64,000 nt of DNA from a virus: positions 62,001-126,000 of the IMG/VR virus record IMGVR_UViG_3300011113_000640, one strand, 5' to 3'. Under the pieces are notes generated by a model, which was given only the letters and a program-made list of their open reading frames with translations, had not been told where the DNA came from and searched no databases. Within the stretch, counting starts at the first letter, position 1. Every line of letters begins with the position of its first letter. This document shows, one piece after another, positions 1-8,579 of the stretch. Both the position numbers and the translations under genes were made by a program.

Positions 1-2
1 AT

Positions 3-1472
3 GGCAGCATAGGCAATGTCATACCTGTGGCTTCAAACGCATATAGTCTAGGAAACGCCACCAATCAGTGGTTGGACTTATGGGTTTCAAATGCAACCAT
101 CTACATGAATTCAGTGCCCATCACCGTGGGTGCTGGCAATGTGTTATCTGTTGCTGGCAACGCAGTTGCAACCGCTAACTCGCTGGGTAATATTGGATTT
201 GTTGGTGATACAATCTATGACCTCAACGGAATCAGCATACAAAATTCAGATTTAACACACGGTGCCACAGCGATTATAACTATCCCAGTCAATGGTGATG
301 CCAATGCTATCCTATTAAACAACACCTACGGCAACGTTATATTACAAGCAGGTGCCAATTCAGATCCAACTGCCGCCTGGACCTTCAGGAACAATGGCAA
401 CCTATCACTGCCTGGTGGTGGCCTACTGGGAAATACCTACGGTGACAATCCCAACGCTGTGGGATTACAAGCTGGCCCGGGTGGCTATGCTGGCCTTAAT
501 AGTCACGACCAAGGTCAATTTGTCCAGGCCGATGGCAATGGTGTTTACATAGGCACCGACTATACTGGAAACAGTTATATTTGGACATTCAATGCCAGTG
601 GAAACCTTGTCTTGCCTGGCAATACATCCAGTATCAATTACGCCAACGGAGCTCCTTATGGCGGCACAGGCACCACCACGACCCCGGGTGGCAACACCAC
701 TGAACTACAGTTCAACAATGCCAATGTCTTTGCTGGCAGTGGCAATCTCACATTCAATTCTGCCAATGCACTCCTGTCTGTGGGCGGACCTGTCAGTGCT
801 GTGGGCAACGTCACTGGCAACTACTTTATAGGCAATGGTAGGCAACTCACAGGCATCACAGTCACGGCCAACACCGGCAACATTACATTCAACAATTCAA
901 CCATAGTTGGACCCAGCTTTGGTGTGGCACCCAGTGCCAACAGCAGTGTGTATATCCAACCCACAGTGGATTCAGCCACTGCATATCAATTCAGCGGTTC
1001 TGCCATGTCTGCTCCTGGCAACGTCACAGTCAATGGCAATCTAACTGTTGGTGGTACATTGGTAAACAGAGTCTATTTTCTTGAAGCCTATGCAAATGTA
1101 ACTTACACCTTACCAGGTAGCTTTACTGAAGATCCTTGTAGATATAGTGTTGTAAGCAGTAATGTCAATGTATCAAGCAGTTGGTTCAATACTTCAACTT
1201 ATACATTTACACCACAAAAGGCCGGTTATTGGGAAATCACCGCCGCTTATGATGTTTATAGAAATGCTGAGGCAAGTATGGTAATTAAGAAAAATACCAG
1301 CATTGTAGCTTCGGCAGGATCTTTTAATGCAGTGGCTCAACAGATAACAAAAATTGTCTACCTAAATGGTTCAACTGATTATATAAACATTTACAATTAT
1401 GGTGGAGCAGCACTTTCAAGAAGTCAATACGCAGAAAGGTCTTGGTTCCAGGCAAGATGGGTAGGCGAATAA
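3..1472 (+). CDS. Tail fibre/adhesin with C1q-like C-terminus (5' end outside window)
   Basis: The frame is open to the left edge of the window, so the gene starts upstream and the GTG at 27 is not a real start. The body consists of short Gly-Asn-rich beta repeats of the type 'LGNATNQW' and 'AxGNVTGNYFIGNG', which recur in the next two genes and are typical of trimeric phage tail fibres. The last 130 residues change character to a compact beta domain with 'FTPQKAGYWEI' and a terminal 'SWFQARWVG'. This resembles C1q/TNF-like jelly-roll heads, which often form receptor-binding tips. Host recognition is inferred. Confidence 0.75.
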   Translation, partial: GSIGNVIPVASNAYSLGNATNQWLDLWVSNATIYMNSVPITVGAGNVLSVAGNAVATANSLGNIGFVGDTIYDLNGISIQNSDLTHGATAIITIPVNGDANAILLNNTYGNVILQAGANSDPTAAWTFRNNGNLSLPGGGLLGNTYGDNPNAVGLQAGPGGYAGLNSHDQGQFVQADGNGVYIGTDYTGNSYIWTFNASGNLVLPGNTSSINYANGAPYGGTGTTTTPGGNTTELQFNNANVFAGSGNLTFNSANALLSVGGPVSAVGNVTGNYFIGNGRQLTGITVTANTGNITFNNSTIVGPSFGVAPSANSSVYIQPTVDSATAYQFSGSAMSAPGNVTVNGNLTVGGTLVNRVYFLEAYANVTYTLPGSFTEDPCRYSVVSSNVNVSSSWFNTSTYTFTPQKAGYWEITAAYDVYRNAEASMVIKKNTSIVASAGSFNAVAQQITKIVYLNGSTDYINIYNYGGAALSRSQYAERSWFQARWVGE

Positions 1473-1498
1473 GTATTAGATAATCAAGGATTGCTGTC

Positions 1499-2284
1499 AT
1501 GCCAAACATAGGAAACGTTACGCCGGATGGTCAATACATCATTGACACAACCCCTCCTGGGCAGAGCTTAAACAGTGCTTTTGTAGATGTCAACTTGAAT
1601 TTTGACCAAGTCTGGGCCACTGGACTGGTCAACAGCAACATCCAGATAGCCAACAACACTATCTATACCACCAATACCAATGGTAACTTGATCTTGAATC
1701 CCAATGGCATAGGTGCTGTAGTTGCCAATGCGCATGTTGTACCAGATTCCACCCGTGTGCGCAATCTAGGAAGTCCCAGTCTTTATTGGGATAGCCTGTA
1801 TGTTTGGTATGGCAACATACAAAGTGCCTCAATAGCCACGGCTAACATTGGCAATGCCACAATTGATAATATCAATATTGAAAACATTGGCAACCTGACG
1901 ATTCCTGTGGGCAACCTACATATCTTAGGTGGCACCAATGGCTATGTGTTGCAGACTGATGGCACTGGAAACTTGACTTGGACTGCACAGACCGGCAGCG
2001 GCAACGGATCTCCGGGTGGGTCCAACACACAAGTACAGTTCAATGATGCTGGCTTGTTTGCTGGTACCACAGCATTTACATTTGACAAGACTTCCAACAC
2101 TCTTGCAGTTGGCAATGCAGTGGCCAGCAATCAACTGCGTGCCTTAAACGGCGTAGTTTTTAACAGTCGAACCATAACGCAAGGATTCACGCTAGATGGA
2201 TACAATGCCGAAAGTGTAGGGCCCATTGACATAGCCGCCGGAGTTGTGATTGACATCACCAATGGTGACTGGGTAATTTTATAG
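1499..2284 (+). CDS. Tail fibre-like Gly/Asn repeat protein
   Basis: This 261-residue protein has an N-terminal stretch with no recognised domain, followed by the repeat style of its neighbours ('RNLGSPSLYWDSLYVWYGNI', 'GNATIDNINIENIGN'). A linker 'GSPGGSNTQVQFNDAG' closely matches one in the preceding gene ('TPGGNTTELQFNNAN'). The ATG follows an AAGG motif (AAGGATTGCTGTC-ATG). It lies 26 nt after the previous stop and 39 nt before the next start, consistent with a tail-fibre operon. No enzymatic motif is visible. Confidence 0.7.
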   Translation: MPNIGNVTPDGQYIIDTTPPGQSLNSAFVDVNLNFDQVWATGLVNSNIQIANNTIYTTNTNGNLILNPNGIGAVVANAHVVPDSTRVRNLGSPSLYWDSLYVWYGNIQSASIATANIGNATIDNINIENIGNLTIPVGNLHILGGTNGYVLQTDGTGNLTWTAQTGSGNGSPGGSNTQVQFNDAGLFAGTTAFTFDKTSNTLAVGNAVASNQLRALNGVVFNSRTITQGFTLDGYNAESVGPIDIAAGVVIDITNGDWVIL

Positions 2285-2296
2285 CCCGCAATACGC

Positions 2297-2302
2297 TAAA
2301 TA
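2297..2302 (+). promoter_or_regulatory. Late promoter-like TAAATA (GCTAAATAC)
   Basis: GCTAAATAC lies 21 nt before the ATG of the 1087-residue fibre gene. The same nonamer precedes two minus-strand virion genes (48330-48335 and 62605-62610). It fits the TAAATA core of T4-type late promoters. Confidence 0.45.
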
Positions 2303-2323
2303 CGAAAACAACGAGAATTCACA

Positions 2324-5300
2324 ATGACAACAAGACTAACTGAACTGGCCATAAGCACCACAGGCAACATCACCGGTGGAAATGTTATTGCCAATGTGGT
2401 ACAAACCAACAATTTCCAATACGCCAATGGACAACCTTTTACGGGTGGCGGCAGCACATATGGCAATGCCAATGTGGCCGCTTACTTGCCAACTTACACA
2501 GGAGATCTCAGTGCTAACAATGTTACAGTGGGCACTGTGTATTCACCTAACTTTTATGGCAATGCGGTAATTTATACAAATGCTACCGGATATCTTACCA
2601 GCACTAATTTGTTCAAGTACAATCCCGGCACCGAAACTCTTACAGTCGGTTCTGCGAGTCTAACAGGAAATGTTTCTGCAAATATCGTGACAGCCCTGGT
2701 GGGCAACATTACCAATCTTGATAGCTTGAACTTCACAGTAGAAAACATTTCTGCCTTGGTGGGCAACAATGGAGTCAACATTGGAGCTGGAGGTAACAAC
2801 AATCTTGTTGTGTTGCCAACTGAAGTGCTGATACAAAACGTGCCGTTGTCAGCGGCAGGCAATATAATGGCCAATGGCAACATTACAGCCAACTACTTCA
2901 TTGGCGATGGCAGCCTATTAACCAACTTGCCCAGCGGCGGTGGCAACACAGGCAATGTGACCTTTAGTGATCAAACGGTCATAGGCACTGGCACCAATGA
3001 CGGTGGTGGCGGATTGTATCTGGCTCCAGGAAATGCCAGTATTGCTAACAGTGCAGTGCAATATCTCAGAGTGCGTGGTGGTGATTATCCCACACACATA
3101 CACCTTGACACCGGCAACAATCTATACTATGATCAATACTTTGGCGATGACAGCAAGTATGTGAAAATAGAAGGCACTGGTAACATTGTAATCAACCCGC
3201 AACAGGATGGCGGCCCTAGTGCTCAATGGACATTTGGTTATGATGGTGCAACAATATTCCCAACATTAAGTGTCCAACGTGGCGATAATCCTTCGGGCAC
3301 GATTACAGGTCAAACTCTGTTGATTGGTGATAACGCACAAGAAGCAATCATTTCAACACCCGACGGTGATGCCGACGGCAATCCCAATAGCCAACGCCTG
3401 GTGATCAATCCTGGTGCAGGTGCTGATACCACTTCAGGTGAAGGTGGAGACATCTATCTCTGGGCTGGTCGCGGTGGCGATGTCAACGGCAATGGCGGTG
3501 ATGTCAAGATCCGTGGCGGTTTTGGTCCCGGCAATGGCCAGGGCGGATATATTCGTATAGAAGCAGGTGATGTTGGCAATGTAGGCACCCCTGGCTATGT
3601 GTATCTCCGAGGCGGCGATGCCAACTTTGGATCTGGTGGCTACGTCTCACTCCAAGGCGGCTATGGTGGTGATGGCCCAGGCGGTGCAATAAACATCCAA
3701 GGTGGTGACAGTGGCAATGGTGATTTATACGATGGCAATGTCAATATTCTGACTGGTAGCCATACCTGGACCTTTGACAACACTGGTAACTTGACCTTGC
3801 CCGGCAACACTTTTGCTGTGAACTATGCCAATGGAACACAAGTACCACTAGGCGGTGGCGGTGCCAACACCGGCAATGTCACATTCAGTGATCAGATCGT
3901 GATAGGTACCGGCATCAGCAATCTTGTCAGTGGACTATACCTGGCACCCAGCAGTTCTAGCGCAAATGCCGTTCAATATTTGCGAGTGCGTGGAGATACC
4001 AGTTACGAACCCACTCACATACATTTTGACACCGGCAACAACCTATATTTCAATCAGTTCATCGGCGATGACAACAAGTATGTGTTGTTGAGCAACATCG
4101 GCAACATCGTGATCCGTACCGACGACTATGCAGGCAACTCAGCACAATGGACATTTGGCGCAGATGGTAATCTAACATTCCCTGATACCACAGCCTTAGT
4201 GGCCGGCAATGGTATCAGACTCGAAGCCAATTCTGACAGCAACACATCAGGCATTGTGGTCTATGGCGACGCTGACGCAAATGTCTATGCCCACAGCAAT
4301 GTAGTAATCTATACTGATTCCAACGGCGCTGGCAATACCTGGACATTTGACAACACTGGCAACTTGACAGTTCCCGGCAACATCATTATGACCACAGGTA
4401 TTGTTGGGTCTGGAGCAAGTCCAGCACCTTACCTGTCAGGATTCAGCAGTGTGTCGGCCATCACGGTCAGTGCTTCGGGCAACATCACGGCTGGCAATGT
4501 TGTTACCACAGGATCGGGCGGTGATATCACCATGACTGGCGGCAACATCACTGGTGCCAATATAGTTAGTGCCAACACATTTGTTTCCAATGCATTTAAT
4601 GTTGTCACAGCCGGTAATTTGTCGATCACTTCTCAGTATGGTCTTGGCTTCACTGGTACAATATTGGAAGATAACGGCACACTCGAACTCATTGCCAAGG
4701 GCGGTGGTGCCGTGGTTGTTGGTTGGGACAGCACCTATGGAAACGGGCTAGGCAATATTGCCACTGTAAATTTTAACGAAGTTGGTGGTGGCGAAGGTAA
4801 TATTCTGCTTCGCACAGGCAATCGTTCCGCTACTGAATACAACTGGAACTTTGATAGCACTGGTAACTTGACAGTTCCTGGTGGTATGATCATCAACGGC
4901 AACATCAACACGCTGGGCACACAGACAGCATTGTTACAACCCACTGATGATCTGCCATTAGCGTTCATAGCATCCGGAGCCAACGGTTCAGTTACATCAT
5001 TCTGGGCCGAAGATTTTGCTAACTTGATGACCAGCAACATAGCGGCCATCTACACACCGTTGCAGAACACACAGACCGTGCGTATTGTCACTGGCAACAA
5101 TGGTGGCAACATAGCCATCTACGACTTTGACAACGCAGGAACCTTTTCTACCGCTGGCGTTTCGGCCACAGGAAGTATCACAGCCAATACTATAACCTTA
5201 ACTGGATCTGGAACAGCAGTCAACGCTGGTTCTGGCGACATCTTGACCAACCAGGTCACAGGCACGCAGTTCAACTTCTTGAATGGGCTTTATACTGTAA

Positions 5301-5587
5301 ATCTCAATGCCGGACAGGCCACTGCCAACTATGCCCTGCGACTGCCGTCCACAGCCGGATCAAACAATCAAGTCTTGATCACAGATGGTACCGGAAATTT
5401 GAGCTGGACTTCATCCAGCGTAACCACGCCGGTACCCTTGGCCAATCTCACAGCAGTGGCCGGAGGTCGTGCGTTTGTCAACAACGGCAACTTGGCAGCC
5501 GCTGGCAACTTTGGAGCACAGATTGGATCAGGTGGATCCAATATTGTTCCTGTATGGAGCGATGGTAGTAACTGGTATATAGGTTAA
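2324..5587 (+). CDS. Long tail fibre/adhesin with duplicated modules and shared C-terminal cap
   Basis: This is the longest gene in the window (1087 residues), built from Gly/Asn/Thr-rich beta repeats. Two copies of a ~100-residue module ('TGNVTFSDQ..VIGTG ... THIH.DTGNNLY ... AQWTFG.DG') begin near 2940 and 3862. Between them (about 3430-3740) is a very Gly-rich segment of repeats like 'GGDVKIRGGFGPGNGQGG', suggesting a stacked glycine-rich or beta-helical structure. The last ~48 residues, ending 'VPVWSDGSNWYIG', nearly match the C-terminus of the gene at 12468. It is probably a receptor-binding fibre; the trimer is inferred. Confidence 0.8.
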   Translation: MTTRLTELAISTTGNITGGNVIANVVQTNNFQYANGQPFTGGGSTYGNANVAAYLPTYTGDLSANNVTVGTVYSPNFYGNAVIYTNATGYLTSTNLFKYNPGTETLTVGSASLTGNVSANIVTALVGNITNLDSLNFTVENISALVGNNGVNIGAGGNNNLVVLPTEVLIQNVPLSAAGNIMANGNITANYFIGDGSLLTNLPSGGGNTGNVTFSDQTVIGTGTNDGGGGLYLAPGNASIANSAVQYLRVRGGDYPTHIHLDTGNNLYYDQYFGDDSKYVKIEGTGNIVINPQQDGGPSAQWTFGYDGATIFPTLSVQRGDNPSGTITGQTLLIGDNAQEAIISTPDGDADGNPNSQRLVINPGAGADTTSGEGGDIYLWAGRGGDVNGNGGDVKIRGGFGPGNGQGGYIRIEAGDVGNVGTPGYVYLRGGDANFGSGGYVSLQGGYGGDGPGGAINIQGGDSGNGDLYDGNVNILTGSHTWTFDNTGNLTLPGNTFAVNYANGTQVPLGGGGANTGNVTFSDQIVIGTGISNLVSGLYLAPSSSSANAVQYLRVRGDTSYEPTHIHFDTGNNLYFNQFIGDDNKYVLLSNIGNIVIRTDDYAGNSAQWTFGADGNLTFPDTTALVAGNGIRLEANSDSNTSGIVVYGDADANVYAHSNVVIYTDSNGAGNTWTFDNTGNLTVPGNIIMTTGIVGSGASPAPYLSGFSSVSAITVSASGNITAGNVVTTGSGGDITMTGGNITGANIVSANTFVSNAFNVVTAGNLSITSQYGLGFTGTILEDNGTLELIAKGGGAVVVGWDSTYGNGLGNIATVNFNEVGGGEGNILLRTGNRSATEYNWNFDSTGNLTVPGGMIINGNINTLGTQTALLQPTDDLPLAFIASGANGSVTSFWAEDFANLMTSNIAAIYTPLQNTQTVRIVTGNNGGNIAIYDFDNAGTFSTAGVSATGSITANTITLTGSGTAVNAGSGDILTNQVTGTQFNFLNGLYTVNLNAGQATANYALRLPSTAGSNNQVLITDGTGNLSWTSSSVTTPVPLANLTAVAGGRAFVNNGNLAAAGNFGAQIGSGGSNIVPVWSDGSNWYIG

Positions 5588-5591
5588 TGCC

Positions 5592-6323
5592 ATGACCATA
5601 ACCGTAGGAAACGGAATCACACTAGGTGCAGGCATTACATTAGCACCATCAGTGGGGCCGTTGACTAATCAAGTATTGAGTCTTGACGCTGGCAATCCTG
5701 CCAGTTATCCTGGCACAGGCACTGTCTGGACTGACACAGTTGGATCAATGCCGTTTACACTGGTAAACGGTCCTACCTATAATAGTGCCAATGGTGGCTA
5801 CATACAATTCAATCCCAGCAGTGGACAGTATGGCTACAGCACTACAAACTTGGGCACACTGTCTAATTGGAGTATTGAAGCTTGGCATTACTATGATGGA
5901 ACCAACACTTCTTCTGGACCCAACATATTCACAGAATATCAATATGCGGGCGGCACTATCAATCTTGGCCTGGGCTGGGGAGGTGGCAGCGGAAGTGACA
6001 GTGAGTTAAATGCCTGGTGGTACGGTGGTGGCTTCCACGGTACTCCGTCATATTCACTCACACCCGGAGCATGGTATCAGATTGTGGGCACATTCGATGG
6101 CACCACTCTCAACCTGTATGTAAACAACACCCTGGTACGAACTGCTACAGAACCGCCAGGCGGTGCCGCCAATCCTGCAATTGGCTATGGTTTGATGACT
6201 CGTTGGGATCCAGGTGGGTTGTGGGGCGGCCGGTTGGCCATTGTCAATGTCTACAACTCAGCACTAAGCGGCGCAGAAGTTGCTCAAAACTTCAACTACT
6301 ATCGATCACGCTTCGGCCTTTAA
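5592..6323 (+). CDS. LamG/concanavalin A-like lectin domain protein
   Basis: After a ~25-residue lead, the protein forms one Laminin-G-type sandwich: 'LSLDAGNPASYPGTGTVWTD', 'NWSIEAWHYYDG', 'WYQIVGTFDGTTLNLYVNN' and a final 'RLAIVNVYNSALSGAEVAQNFNYYRSRF'. This family usually binds carbohydrate, and in phages often sits at the fibre tip or binds the cell surface. It starts 4 nt after the stop of the long fibre gene and is the last gene of this plus-strand block. Its 3' end overlaps the convergent SWIM gene by 18 nt. Confidence 0.8.
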   Translation: MTITVGNGITLGAGITLAPSVGPLTNQVLSLDAGNPASYPGTGTVWTDTVGSMPFTLVNGPTYNSANGGYIQFNPSSGQYGYSTTNLGTLSNWSIEAWHYYDGTNTSSGPNIFTEYQYAGGTINLGLGWGGGSGSDSELNAWWYGGGFHGTPSYSLTPGAWYQIVGTFDGTTLNLYVNNTLVRTATEPPGGAANPAIGYGLMTRWDPGGLWGGRLAIVNVYNSALSGAEVAQNFNYYRSRFGL

Positions 6324-6677
6324 CTTCGCAATATGTTTGCAATCGCCCTTTTGCCATTTGCTGGCAGGGCAAGTACATGACCAAGCACCGTTGTCGTCTG
6401 TGACAGTGTACACATTTTTACCACTACCCACGACTCTATACTCCCGACCACGCACGGGTTCGGATTGCTCATCCACACCAAAGTTCCAGACATTCTTGAC
6501 CTCTCGGAACTTGCGACCACGAGTATGGAATCTGTATGGGGTCCGCATGGTCTGGACCACCCCGTCGCTTTCACGAACATAGCCATACATTTTGTCTCGG
6601 CTGTCGTTCAAAAAGTAAACATGATTGGGGACAGCAAAGTCGCTGTCCCATTCTGTGATCTCTTGAAAGGCCTTCAT
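6306..6677 (-). CDS. Small SWIM-type zinc-finger protein
   Basis: The C-terminus carries C-x-C-x9-C-x-H ('CTCPASKWQKGDCKH'), the SWIM zinc-finger pattern associated with DNA or protein binding. The 123-residue N-terminal part is unassigned. The start overlaps the stop of the upstream gene (TAATG), so it is translated as part of the early operon starting at 6940. A regulatory role early in infection is inferred from position and domain. Confidence 0.7.
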   Translation of the reverse strand: MKAFQEITEWDSDFAVPNHVYFLNDSRDKMYGYVRESDGVVQTMRTPYRFHTRGRKFREVKNVWNFGVDEQSEPVRGREYRVVGSGKNVYTVTDDNGAWSCTCPASKWQKGDCKHIAKLKAEA

Positions 6678-6940
6678 TAGCGGCTCAGATTCATTACACG
6701 ACCTTGGAATTCGTTAAAACTAACTCTCCAAGGCACATACATTTCGATACCAACACGACCCTTGTCTTCCGAGTCGGACCATGAATCACGTGTGACGCGA
6801 ATCTTGTAGGCCTGATAACCTTGCTCAGTGCTATGGGCGTCAATCACTTGGCCTTCGATAAAGCAGTCTTCACGGCCCGCCATGGGCTTGAAGTCATATG
6901 CACGAATAATGTCACCATCTACTATTGTTAGTCCAACCAT
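6677..6940 (-). CDS. Conserved small phage protein, early operon
   Basis: This is an 87-residue protein of unknown function with alternating beta-like segments ('GLTIVDGDIIRAYDFKP', 'YQAYKIRVTRDSW'). The start is well supported by AAGGAG 7 nt before the ATG, downstream of a consensus sigma70 promoter (6972-7000). It is the first gene of a two-gene operon with the SWIM protein. Confidence 0.65.
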   Translation of the reverse strand: MVGLTIVDGDIIRAYDFKPMAGREDCFIEGQVIDAHSTEQGYQAYKIRVTRDSWSDSEDKGRVGIEMYVPWRVSFNEFQGRVMNLSR

Positions 6941-6971
6941 TTGTTCGCTCCTTTTTATTAACTATACATAC

Positions 6972-7000
6972 ATTATAACCGATCGGGCATTTTTGGTCAA
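6972..7000 (-). promoter_or_regulatory. Early sigma70 promoter (TTGACC-17-TATAAT)
   Basis: On the minus strand TTGACC (7000-6995) is followed after 17 bp by TATAAT (6977-6972). The spacer begins AAAAATGCCCGAT, as at the 8515-8543 promoter. The region around the -10 is almost identical to that at 38579-38607. It drives the gene starting at 6940. Confidence 0.85.
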
Positions 7001-7066
7001 CCGGGCAAAATACAGTATTTTTAGGTGGCGTAAGTCATTGATTTCCAAGGACTTTTTTCCTTGTGT

Positions 7067-7231
7067 TTACAAGGGATCCAAGTCCGAAATTTTAAATTCC
7101 AGGCAGTTTTCTGGGTAGTCATATTCACTGGCATCGTCGATGATCACAGCCTTGTTGCCTACAATTTCCATGACTTGGCCCGTGATGCTTAGATCCTTGG
7201 TTGTAACAAAATCGCTGATGTTGATTTTCAT
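7067..7231 (-). CDS. 54-residue acidic phage protein
   Basis: The ORF starts MKINISDFVTTKDLSITGQV and ends DLDPL. Its ATG overlaps the stop of the preceding gene (ATGA), and GAGGA lies 5 nt upstream. It is the last gene of the operon that begins at 8485. The protein looks like a small beta-barrel ('GQVMEIVGNKAVIIDD'), but the family is not recognised. Function unknown. Confidence 0.6.
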   Translation of the reverse strand: MKINISDFVTTKDLSITGQVMEIVGNKAVIIDDASEYDYPENCLEFKISDLDPL

Positions 7232-7467
7232 ATTAAGTCCTCTTCGATGTAAACTGTGAATGCCCGGGCGTCGGCCTTGTGAGTATCGCGTTGGCGTCCG
7301 TGTGGACCGCGATAGCGTATGCGGAACCTGTAGCCCAGTCGGTGCAGGCCCATTCTCACGGTTTCCACATGACCAATGGGCACCATGCGTAGATCTGGAT
7401 ATTTCTGCACCAGACTATACAACGGTGCATTCCCAGAAATAAATGATTCTACCGGCAAGTGCTTCAT
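7228..7467 (-). CDS. 79-residue basic phage protein
   Basis: This Arg/His-rich small protein includes 'YRFRIRYRGPHGRQRDTHKADA'. Its ATG overlaps the previous stop (ATGA) and its own stop overlaps the next start, so it sits inside a translationally coupled chain. A charged nucleic-acid binder is possible, but no known domain was identified. Confidence 0.6.
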   Translation of the reverse strand: MKHLPVESFISGNAPLYSLVQKYPDLRMVPIGHVETVRMGLHRLGYRFRIRYRGPHGRQRDTHKADARAFTVYIEEDLI

Positions 7468-7736
7468 GCCACTTCCAATAAATTGGCCGGAACATTGTAA
7501 CGACCTCGGGGAGTGTCAACCAGGACGTATTTCTGCTTGATGCGATTCACAGTGCCTGCGATGTAAAAATTCTGTTTGGGATGATAGAACTTCACGCTTG
7601 CCCCAGGAGCCAGTTGACGCTTGACTTCTCGACCAACTTGAGCTCGGGCGTATTTGAGAGCCTGTGCTACCTGTTCGATGTCATCGTTGGTCAAGGTGCC
7701 GCTCATGAGTTCTGTGACTATTTGATTAACTGACAT
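7464..7736 (-). CDS. Small phage protein with SH3/KOW-like C-terminus
   Basis: The start is MSVNQIVTELM at 7736, supported by AGGAG 8 nt upstream; a longer reading frame has no ribosome site. The 90-residue product has an N-terminal helical half and a C-terminal beta segment 'GASVKFYHPKQNFYIAGTVNRIKQKYVLVDT', resembling an SH3-like or KOW-type barrel. It overlaps both neighbours by a few bases. Function unknown. Confidence 0.6.
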   Translation of the reverse strand: MSVNQIVTELMSGTLTNDDIEQVAQALKYARAQVGREVKRQLAPGASVKFYHPKQNFYIAGTVNRIKQKYVLVDTPRGRYNVPANLLEVA

Positions 7737-7905
7737 TTTCTGTCTCCTGTTCAATGCTGTCGATTTCAAAATTGTCGCCGTCATAGGCCGGCCCAGTGTC
7801 GTAGTCGCCGATGTCAATCCGGGCTTGTGCCTCTTCCAGGCTGTTGGCTTCTACCACAAACTCGTAGAATACAGTTTCGCTGGCTAGTACTCGAAATTTA
7901 GACAT
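7726..7905 (-). CDS. 59-residue acidic phage protein (DpnD/PcfM-like)
   Basis: The start is MSKFRVLASE at 7905, with GGGAG 8 nt upstream inside the end of the previous gene. The sequence 'FYEFVVEANSLEEAQARIDIGDYD' followed by an acidic tail resembles short DpnD/PcfM-type domains ('vea-s-eEA'). That resemblance is weak and no activity can be assigned. Confidence 0.6.
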   Translation of the reverse strand: MSKFRVLASETVFYEFVVEANSLEEAQARIDIGDYDTGPAYDGDNFEIDSIEQETENVS

Positions 7906-8086
7906 GTGCAATCTCCCAGTTGGCAATGCGACGTTCTACTTCTGCATCTATGAGTCCTTGGTACACCAGATCACTGACACCAGGACTGGCACCGCCTTGA
8001 TACGCTTCTGACAATGTCAGTAGATCTGGTGTGCTGAGATCACGGAGCATGGCTCGGTATTCGGTCACGGTTTGGTATTTCAGCAT
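7898..8086 (-). CDS. 62-residue helical phage protein
   Basis: This small, probably helical protein contains 'YRAMLRDLSTPDLLTLSEAY'. The start has AAGGAG 6 nt upstream, overlapping the stop of the 8096 gene. It lies inside the early operon driven from 8515-8543. Function unknown. Confidence 0.6.
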   Translation of the reverse strand: MLKYQTVTEYRAMLRDLSTPDLLTLSEAYQGGASPGVSDLVYQGLIDAEVERRIANWEIAHV

Positions 8087-8095
8087 GGCTTCTCC

Positions 8096-8485
8096 TTAGT
8101 TGGCTTCGTAAGCGACCCGAACACGCTCACAGAACTCAGCACGGACTTTGGCCGCTTGCTTGGGTGTGAGTTTGACGTCATCATCTTCCGCGAGTTCACT
8201 ACGTTTTACTTTTACAGTGCGAGCTTTCTTGGGCTTGAATGGGTTTTCGTCCTTGGCATGTCGCACAAAGAACGCCACACAGGCCGGATCTTTGCCCATG
8301 TAATCCATGGCCAAGAGTTCTTTGGCGGCCGCACCTTTGGTGGCCACGGGTCGGATACTGACCATGTAAACCGACTCGCCAAATGCTTCTAGTTGGAAAA
8401 TGCGTTTTTCATCAGTGGCAGTACGGAATTTCCAGGTGCCATCTTTCAAAATGCTGTAACCTGCGTATTGGATTTGCTTGCTCAC
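8096..8485 (-). CDS. 129-residue lysine-rich early phage protein
   Basis: The start is GTG at 8485 with AAAGGAG 6 nt upstream. The N-terminal half is beta-like ('YAGYSILKDGTWKFRTATDE') and the C-terminal half is basic ('KPKKARTVKVKRSEL'). It is the first gene of a five- or six-gene operon reading down to 7067. Position behind a strong host-type promoter suggests early expression. Function unknown. Confidence 0.65.
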   Translation of the reverse strand: MSKQIQYAGYSILKDGTWKFRTATDEKRIFQLEAFGESVYMVSIRPVATKGAAAKELLAMDYMGKDPACVAFFVRHAKDENPFKPKKARTVKVKRSELAEDDDVKLTPKQAAKVRAEFCERVRVAYEAN

Positions 8486-8514
8486 GATTGCTCCTTTTTG
8501 TTTACTATAGAACT

Positions 8515-8543
8515 AGTATAGCAAATCGGGCATTTTTGGTCAA
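8515..8543 (-). promoter_or_regulatory. Early sigma70 promoter (TTGACC-17-TATACT)
   Basis: On the minus strand TTGACC (8543-8538), a 17-bp spacer beginning AAAAATGCCCGAT, and TATACT (8520-8515) precede the gene starting at 8485. The spacer start is shared with the 6972-7000 promoter. A perfect inverted repeat (8561-8578) lies 17 bp upstream of the -35. Confidence 0.85.
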
Positions 8544-8560
8544 CCGTTTGGAAATTGCTA

Positions 8561-8578
8561 GGTTAGTGCGCACTAACC
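8561..8578. repeat. Inverted repeat GGTTAGTG-CG-CACTAACC (site A)
   Basis: This is a perfect 18-bp palindrome lying between the stop of the AsnB-like gene and the -35 of an early promoter. Related copies occur at 39004-39021 and 39278-39293. It could be an operator or an RNA hairpin; neither strand has a proper T-tract for an intrinsic terminator. Confidence 0.7.
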
Positions 8579-8579
8579 T

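Noticed and set aside
1942-2134. Minus-strand ORFs opposite the fibre genes
   Set aside because: They arise from the repetitive Gly/Asn codons of the plus-strand fibre; they have no ribosome site and no plausible protein pattern.
7021-7066. Possible terminator with CCTTG/CAAGG arms after the 54-residue gene
   Set aside because: The arms are short and no T-tract follows on the minus strand, so a terminator cannot be claimed.
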